Of a stretch of DNA of 64,000 bases, positions 8,401 to 17,400 are shown piece after piece; position 1 is the stretch's first letter; each line of letters starts with the position of its first letter. The stretch spans positions 62,001 through 126,000 of the forward strand of contig NZ_JBAFWT010000003.1 in assembly GCF_043195195.1 (NCBI RefSeq). Reading direction: 5' to 3'. Source of the stretch: NCEH01 sp043195195 (GTDB lineage: Bacteria > Pseudomonadota > Alphaproteobacteria > Rhizobiales > Xanthobacteraceae). The notes under the pieces are model-generated. The model was not told the DNA's origin, did no database searches, and worked only from the letters and a program-made list of their open reading frames with translations. The position numbers and the translations under genes were made by a program.

Positions 8401-11400
8401 TGGCGAGATGGGCAGGCATCCCGGCATCGTCTCGGATCAAAGGCTATGGCCGCCGTCGAGGGCGTTGACCGCGAGGTTGATCGGTCCATCGCTGCCATCC
8501 GAGATAAGACCGACGCGTCTCGCAGCGCCTTTGACGCCGATCCATCGTCTCGCAAAAAGGGGCGGCTGAACCTGAACGATTTGGCTGCGGAGGTTGTCCC
8601 GAACGAAAGCGGACGCGGCGACCATCGTCTGGTTCTGCGCGACGGCAATGGTGAGGAGGCGGGTGGCGTCAGCTTCTCGCGCACCCCAGATGGCGTGCGC
8701 GTCTACGACGCTGGCTTGCTCCCCGAAGCGCGCGGCAAGGGCTTGGTGACCGACGCCTATGCCAAGCTTGCCGATTGGGCGGCCGAAAACGGCCTTCCCC
8801 TCAAGTCGGATGCAAACCTCACCTCCGAGGCCAAGGCCATCTACGAGCGCCTGGAGAAGCGCGGCTATCAGGTGGAGCGCCATCCCGAGATGTCGGAGTG
8901 GCGTGGTCGGGCCGACGCGCCCGGCAAGGATAGCGCATTCACCGTGCGCGCCGGGGCCGTTCCGGCGAAGAAGTCTGATGCCCCGTCGTCGTCGCGCACT
9001 CCCGAGCGAAAACTTGTTGGGAAAAACATTGCAGGCGAGAACGTTTTCGAAGATGCGCGCGGCGTGCGCTCCATTTACGCCGATGGAATTCGACGGACCG
9101 AAAGCGTTCGCCTGCATCCTGGCCGTGAAGGCATGGGGATCAGCGTCGGGGAGCGCCGCGACGAATACAAGACTGTCGAGGAACTAGCGGTCGAGAAACC
9201 AGAAGCCCCTGCCGTTTCCGCCAACACCGTCTTCACCGAGGACGCGGCGGAAAAAGCGCGCAAGTTGCTTCGCAGCCGCCTGCGTGGCAGCCAGCTCAAT
9301 TCCGGCATCGATCCCGAGATCATGCAGGCCGGCATCACACTGGCCGGTTATCACATCGAGAAGGGCGCGCGCACCTTTGCGGCCTATGCCAAGGCGATGA
9401 TTGCCGACCTGGGCGAGGAGGTGAAGCCGTACCTGAAGTCGTGGTACATGGGAGTGAAATACGACCCGCGTGCCACGCGGTTCGACGGCATGAGCACGGC
9501 CGCTGAGGTCGAGGCCGCCGACATTGATGTGGTTGGGAGCGAAGGCAATGAACCTGGAGAACTGGATCAGTCAGGCGCGGGAGCACTGGAAGGAGTTCCA
9601 GCCGACCCGGTTCAAGGAGCTTCAGCAGACCGGAAAGCTGAAGGAAGCGCTGACCGAAGCGGCCGAGCGGACGCATCGGGAAATGAGCGCTCTGGAAGAC
9701 AGCGGGATGTCCAACAGCGAGGCGTGGGAGATGACGCGGGAGCGGTACCTGTTCCCGCCCGAGGAGAACCCGAAGGACGAGCCGGTGGCGAGCGAGGCGG
9801 CGCGCGCGTTCAACGAACTGACGCGCCTGAAGAGCAAGCTGCTTCAGGAGGGGAACGAGGACGAGTAGAGCCCGCCTCTGGGCAGGCTGCTCAGGATCGC
9901 GGAAGCGACTTCACGCTCCCCGCCGAAGAAGCCCCGGCGCGCGGACAGAAGGCCAAGTTCAACAACAACATTGCTGCCATCCGCACGCTCAAGGAGCTTG
10001 AGGCATCGGGCGCCCCGGCGACCCAGAAGGAACAGGCGATCCTCGCTCGCTATGTGGGCTGGGGTGGCATCCCGCAGGCGTTCTCCCGCAGCGGCGGCGC
10101 CGTGACGAAGGGTTGGGAAAAGGAGGCGGCCGAGATGAAGGCGCTCCTCACGCCCGAGGAATATCGCGCCGCTGAGGCATCCACCCGCAACGCGCATTAC
10201 ACCTCGCCCGAGATCGTGCGGGCCATGTGGGGCGCCATGCGTCACCTCGGGTTCAAGAACGGCCGCGTTCTGGAGCCGTCCGTTGGTGTTGGCAATTTCT
10301 TTGCCCTCATGCCCCCCGAAATGCGCAGCGGCTCCGCCCTTCACGGCGTCGAGTTGGACAACATCACGGGCGGCATCGCCAAGCACCTGTACCCGGCTGC
10401 CAAGATCGCGGCGCCGATGGGTTTTCAGGACTATACGATCCCCGATGGCCATTTCGATCTGGCCATCGGCAACCCGCCGTTCGGCGCCGAGAAGCTCTAT
10501 GACGGGCGCCGCAAGGATTTGTCCGGCTTCTCGATCCATAACTACTTCTTCGCGAAGAGCCTCGACGGCCTGCGCCCCGGCGGCGTGTTGGCCATGGTGG
10601 TCACCAACCGTATGATGGACGGCGCCAAGGATGCGGCGCGCCAGTATATCTCGGATCGGGCCGACCTTCTGGGCGCGATCCGCCTGCCGAACAACGCCTT
10701 CCTCGCCAACGCCGGCACCGAGGTGACCACGGATATCGTCATCCTGCGCAAACGCGCCGATGGCGAGAAGGCGACTGGCGAAAGCTGGATGGAGGTGCAG
10801 GACTACACCGACGCCAATGGCAAGGTGGTCCCGCTCAACGAATATTTCGTGCGCAATCCAGACCAGATGCTGGGCGAGTTCGGCGCGCACGGCACCATGT
10901 ATCGCCCCGACGATCCGGCGCTCATCGCTCGCGAAGATCAGGACACGGACGAATTGCTGGAAGAGGCGATCCACCGCTTGCCGGAAGGCATCATGGACGC
11001 GCGCGGCACGCCCGTCGCTGTGGTGAACGACGCGCCGGCACATCGCGCTGCGGACGTGCGCGTGGGCTCGATGTTCCGGGCCGACGATGGCTCGATCATG
11101 GTGCGCGGCGAGGACAGTCTTGGCGAGGCCCAGGCGACAGCCGCCTCGTTCCCGTCCGACAAGGCACGCGACCGCGTTTCCGGCATGATCGACATCCGCG
11201 ATGCCTTTGCCGACGTGCGCCGTCTGCAGCTTGATGCCAGCGCCTCGGATGCGCAGATCGAGGCCGCGCGCGCTCATCTGAACGCGGCCTACGACGGCTT
11301 CGTCAAGATGAATGGCCCGGTCAATCAGGACGCCAATAAGCGCCTGTTTCGCGACGATCCGTCCTGGCCGCAGATTTCCGCCTTGGAAGACGGGTACGAC

Positions 11401-14400
11401 AAGGGCATATCTCCTGCCGTTGCGAAGACCACGGGCGAGGCGGCACGTAAGCCGAGCGCGAAGAAGGCGGCCGTCTTCACCAAGCGCACCCAGCGCCCCT
11501 ATTCGCCGCCCACCTCCGCCTCTTCGGCGAAGGACGCCCTGGTGTCCTCGCTGGCAGAAACCGGCCGCGTCGACATCGATATGATGCAGCGGCTCTATGG
11601 CAAGCCCGCTGATGCCATCGTGAGGGAGCTTGACGATCTGGTCTATCAGGACCCGCAGCGCGGCTGGCTGACCCGTTCGGAATATCTGTCGGGCAACGTC
11701 AAGCGCAAGCTGGCGGAAGCCCAGGCGGCTACCAATAAGGACGCGGCCTACCGGCGCAACGTCGAGGCCCTGGAAGCGATCCAGCCCGCCGACGTGGCCG
11801 CCATCGACATCAACGTGAAGCCGGGGGCGCATTGGGTTCCGCGCGAGGTGATGACCTCCTTCGCCTCGCACATCAGCGGGGATGAGAAGCCCGATGTGAT
11901 CTACAACCCCTCGAACGCGCGTTGGGTTGTGAGGGCGAGCGGGAAGCCCGAGAATTCGGCGCAGTGGGCGACCGGGCGCGTCAGCATCGCCGAGGTTCTG
12001 GAAGCCGCCTCCAATCAGCGGACCATCACTGTCCGCGACCGGGTTGATCGGGACACGACCAAGGTGAATGAGGAGCAGACGCAGCTTGCGAACGACAAGG
12101 TGCGTGCTGTTTCGGATGAATGGCGCCGCTGGATTTGGTCCGACGACGGGCGGCGCGAGAGCCTCGGGCGGCTCTACAACGATATGTTCAACACCGACGT
12201 GCAGCGCGCGTTCGATGGCTCGCATCTGGCGTTCCCCGGCAAGGTCGGCGACGACATCATCCAGCTTCGGCCCCATCAGGCCAACGCGGTGTGGCGCATC
12301 GTTCAGAGCGGCACGACCTTGCTCGATCACGTCGTCGGCGCCGGCAAGACCTTCACGATGGTTGCGGCGGCGATGGAGCTGCGGCGGATGGGGCTCGCAA
12401 AGAAGCCCATGTTCGCGGTGCCGAACCATCTTGTGGGCCAGTGGGCGGCGGACTTTGTGAAGCTCTATCCGGGCGCCAAGGTGCTCGCCACCACCAAACG
12501 GGACTTCGAGAAGGAGAACCGCAAGCGCCTGTTCGCCCGCATCGCGACCGGCGATTGGGATGCCGTGATCGTGGCGCATTCCAGCTTCGGCAAGGTCGAA
12601 GTGGAGCCATCCGAGCAGGCCGCGTTCATTGAGGAACAGATCGCTGATCTTCAGAAGTCCCAGGAGCTGATGCGCGAGGCCGAGGGCAAGGACGGCCGGA
12701 ACGTCAAGCACATCCAGAACGCGATCACTCTCCGCCGTGAGAAGATGAAGCGGCTGCTCGACGCGCAGAACAAGGATGACAGCCTTTATTGGGGCGAGCT
12801 TGGCGTGGACGCCCTCTTCACGGATGAGCAGCACGAGTTCAAGAACCTTGAATTCAGCACCGCCATGCAGCGCGTTGCCGGCCTGGGCAACCAATCGGGG
12901 AGCCAGAAGGCTTCCGACATGCTCCTGAAAAAGCGCCAGGTGCTCAAGGCGACGGGCGGCCGAAACCTCGTAGACGCCACCGGAACGCCGATCAGCAACA
13001 CCATGGCGGAGATGTTCACGGTCCAGCGGTATCTCGACCATCAGACGCTCGAAGCGCAGGGTCTCAGCCATTTCGATGCCTGGGCGCGGATGTTCGGCGA
13101 GGTGGTCACCGATTGGGAACTCTCGCCCTCTGGCCAGTACAAGATGAACAGCCGGTTCGCGAAGTTCGTGAACATGCCGGAGCTGATGCAGCGCTATTCC
13201 AGCTTCGCCGACGTGGTGAACCGCGACGACATCAACCGCATGCTGGCGGCGCAAGGCAAGAAACTGCCCGTGCCGAAGGTGAAGGGCGGGAAGCCGGAAA
13301 ACATCGTCGTCGAGCGCAGCCCGGATCAGGCCGCCTATATCGGCGTGCCCACCAAGGACAAGGATGGGAACGACACCGACCAGTACCCGATGGGGTCGCT
13401 GATCTGGCGCGCCGAGCATTTGCCGAAGCGGGCCGAGAAGGGCGACGACAACATGCTCAAGATCATGTCGGACGCCCGCAAAGCGGCGCTCGACATGCGG
13501 CTGGTCGATCCCGGCTATTCCGACCATCCGGGCAGCAAGGTCAATGTGGCGGCCGACAGCATCCTGCGCCTTCACCGCGCCTGGGAGGCGGATCGCGGGA
13601 CGCAACTCGTGTTCATCGACCTGTCCACCCCAAAGGCGTCCAGGGGCCGGGAGGCGGAGCGCATTCGCGACCTGATAAAGAAGGCTGAGGCGGGCGACGA
13701 AACCGCACAGGAAGCCCTCGATAAGCTCAGCCCTGATGAACTCTCCGCCCTGGAAAGCAAGTTCTCGGTCTATGACGATCTGCGCCAGAAGCTGATCGAC
13801 CGGGGCATTGCGCCGGAGGAGATCGCGTTCATCCATGACGCGAACACGGACATCCAGAAAGAGGAGCTGTTCGGGAAGGTCCGCTCCGGCCGGGTCCGCG
13901 TCCTGTTTGGCAGCACCGCGAAGATGGGCGCTGGCATGAACGTGCAGGACCGCCTTGTCGGGCTGCATCACCTCGACGCGCCTTGGCGTCCCTCCGATCT
14001 GGAGCAGCGCGAAGGCCGGATTATCCGGCAGGGAAATCAACTCTATGACCGCGACCCTGACGGGTTCGAGGTCGAGATCAACCGCTACGCGACCAAGCAG
14101 ACCCTCGACAGCCGCATGTGGCAGACCATTGAGGGCAAGGCGAACTTCATCGAGCAGGTTCGCAAGGGCAACGGTGATCGCGAGATCGAGGACGTCGGCG
14201 GAGAAGCCTCGAACGCAGCGGAGATGAAGGCCGCATCGTCCGGCAACCCGCTCATCCTTGAGGAAATGACGCTCCGCCAGCGCATCAAGCGCCTGGGGAC
14301 CGAGCGCTACGGCCACGACAGCGAGCAGTTCCGCCTGCGCGACAGTGTGCGCAGCCTCAAGCGCCGGATCGAGACTGGTACCCGCCGCATCGCCGAGATG

Positions 14401-17400
14401 GAGGCCGACGCCAAGATCGAGTTGCCTGCGGAATTCGCAATGACCGTGGACGGCGAGACCTATGACAAGCGCAGGGAGGCTGGGGCGGCCATCCTGTCGG
14501 CTGCGGCGATGCTCGATGCTACCTATGGCGAGAGTGCCACGCTGGGCTCCTATGGCGGGTTCAAGCTCACCTTGGACCGCCTGGGCAAGGACCGCTTCGT
14601 CGTCACGCTCGCGGCCAAGGGCGAATATGAGACGAACGCATTCAACACTGCCGCCGATCCGCAGGGCGTTGCGCAGCGCGTCGCCAACGCCGTACGCGAT
14701 CTTGCCGATGATGCCGCCCGGCTGGAGCGGGAGGTGGTTTCCAACACCGCGTCAGTCCCCAAGATCGAGGAGCAGCTTCGGGACTGGCCCAAGGAGGCCG
14801 ATCTTGCCAAGGCGAAGGCCGACCACGACGCGGTGATCGAGAAGCTCAAGCCGAAGAAGAAAGCCGAACCGAAGGAGGGGGGCGAGGCCGAAATGCCGGC
14901 TGCAAAATATTCGCTCTCAAACCTCCCTGTGGTGGATGTCCCCACCGACGAAATTGCGGGCATTGAGAGTAGGGGGCAGGCGCGCCAGAAGGTGCGCGTG
15001 CTCGCTCGCGAGCGGTTGGATGGGAAGGTTGTGACCACACTTGACGGCGACGAGGTGCTGATCAGTTGGCAAGGGATCAAGCATGGAACGGAGCGAGCGA
15101 ATATGCCTGCGCTCGCGGCTATGCTTCAAATGGATCGACTGATCGCATCGTCCCTGAAGTCGCGAATTGAAGGCGACAATCGTGATCGTTTCAACATCTC
15201 CGGGCTGCATGAGTATGCAGCCAGAGCGCAAATTAATGGCAAGGCGGCCTCCGTTCGTATCTTTGTCCGCGAGCATGCGGACGGGAAGCGATACTATGAT
15301 CATGCCATTTTTGAAGAGACCGGCCCCGGCTGGTCACCTGGGGATGGTACCGCAGACGCGGAACCCTCGCTCCACCGTTATGGGCCGGGGCCGGCAACAC
15401 ATAATGTAGGCTCTTCTTCTGCTGCCTTCAAGTCGGTGTCGGACGCTCAAGATCATCTGCGGTCTGGTGCGTATGGTATCCAGATCGGAAAAATGTTGGA
15501 TGCCGGTCGGGTTGTGATCCACGAGGATCAGGGGTCTCTGCCTGGTTCTGATCACCCTGATGGCCGCGTGCAGGCGATGACATCCCATGGCGGCAAGGTT
15601 CACTTGGTCGCCACGAACCTGACGCCTGCGAATGCTCAGGGAGTGCTGTTGCACGAACTCTTCCATGCTGGGGCTCAGAATATGCTGGGCGCACAGCGCT
15701 ACGCCAAGCTGATGCAGCGTGTGCGCACGAGCTTGGCCGCCGCGGAACAGCGCCGGCTCCAAATGGCGAAGGGCACTGCCGAGAGCTTCTGGCAGGATGC
15801 GCTTAAGCGGGTAGACGCAGCGAACGTCCCGGCAAATCTACGAGCAGAAGAGCTGGCAGCCTATGCCATCGAGCATCGGGATGCTGCGCCAGCGGGACTG
15901 CGAGAAGCTGTCGACGGCATCATCGGCACGGTGAAGGACTGGGCGGTCCGCACACTCGGGCTCCAGATTGGCGAGGTGACGCCGGCTCAACTCCATGCCT
16001 TGGCACGCGCCGTCCTCCGCGCGCCTTCCGCGCTTCGGGGCACCCAGAAGCCCACGCGGCGGGGGCAAACAAAATCATTCTCCCTGAAAGACTTCGAACC
16101 GAACGACTTCATCCCGGCGCCCGATGGCACTCTCGACTTTGGCCAGATTGATGCTGAAGTGGCGCGCGTGATCCGGCGAGAGGCGGGCCCGATCCGGGTG
16201 AAGGCGGGGAATAAGGATTTCGGCCTTCGTCATATCGAGATGAAGGGGGACGAGATCACGAGCACATACGCGGATGCGCGCGAGTTCGTAGCTGATGTCG
16301 CGAACAGCTATGACACTATTTACAGTGCCGGCGGGCGTCGGTTGTTTCTGGTCAAGACTGTGCCCGTAAAACACTGGGGCTTGGTTGTGGAGATAAACCC
16401 GACACCAGACGGCTCATCCTATACAGTGGTAACAGGCGGAGCGCGACGCGAGGACTTTTTCAAAAATAAAACACCACTCTGGGGAAGGGCGCAGTCCAAC
16501 CAGGCTGTTTCCAGCCCCCCTAGCGCGGTCTCGGGCCAAAGTGGTGAAAGCACTATACCCCCTGGCGAGGATGAGGCCAAGGGGTCGCGCTATTCCCTGG
16601 CTGACGCAATCAAAACGACGCCCGAGCAGAAAGATGCATGGCTCAGCAATAAGCTCAGCGACACCCTCACGGCCGCCATGCCGGCGCTCCTTGCCACTGT
16701 CCCGCTGCGGCCCATGCTGGAGGAGTTGGCCAAGGGCATGCCGGCTGCACGAGAATATCTCCGGACCAAGCAGGCCATGGACACGCTCCGCAACGAGTGG
16801 CACGCCAAGGTTGCTGAGACCTCGGATGCGTGGCTGAAATATCGCTCGCACAACCGAGATGAAAACTCCCGGCTGATGGAGATCATGCACGACAGCACGC
16901 TGACGCAGAACGACCCGAGCGAACCCTTCAAGCCCACCTTCGGGGCCGAGGAGGCAACGGTCCTGCGCTATGGCGACACCGAAAGCGCTGCCTATTCCAC
17001 CGCCATGCGCAAGGCGGCAGACGACAAGGACCGGCGCGTTTCCTACAAAGAAATCAAGGCCAAGTTCGATGCCCTTTCTCCGGACGGGAAGGCGCTCTAC
17101 GGAAAGGTCCGCGACACCTATTCCGAGATGGCCGATGACTTCGAGAAGGTCATTCTCGAAAACATGGATAAGGCCCTCAAGATTGCGGTGCGTCGTGCCG
17201 AGCGGGAGCATCGTGCGGAGATGCAGCGCATCACGGACGAGGGCCTCGTCGGCCCCGAACGCGATGAGGCGATCAAGGCCGCAAATCAGAAGCTCAAGAC
17301 GGTACGGACCAAGACAACTTGGAACGCCCGCTGGCGGCTATCTAAGATGCGCGCACAGTTCGAGAGCAACAGGCTCACCGGCCCCTACTTTCCCCTGTCG

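Noticed and set aside
9844..14316. Very long open frame on the minus strand across the methylase/helicase part of the giant gene
   Set aside because: It mirrors the high GC codon pattern of the real + strand gene, has no family motif, and the + strand carries clear methylase and helicase motifs.
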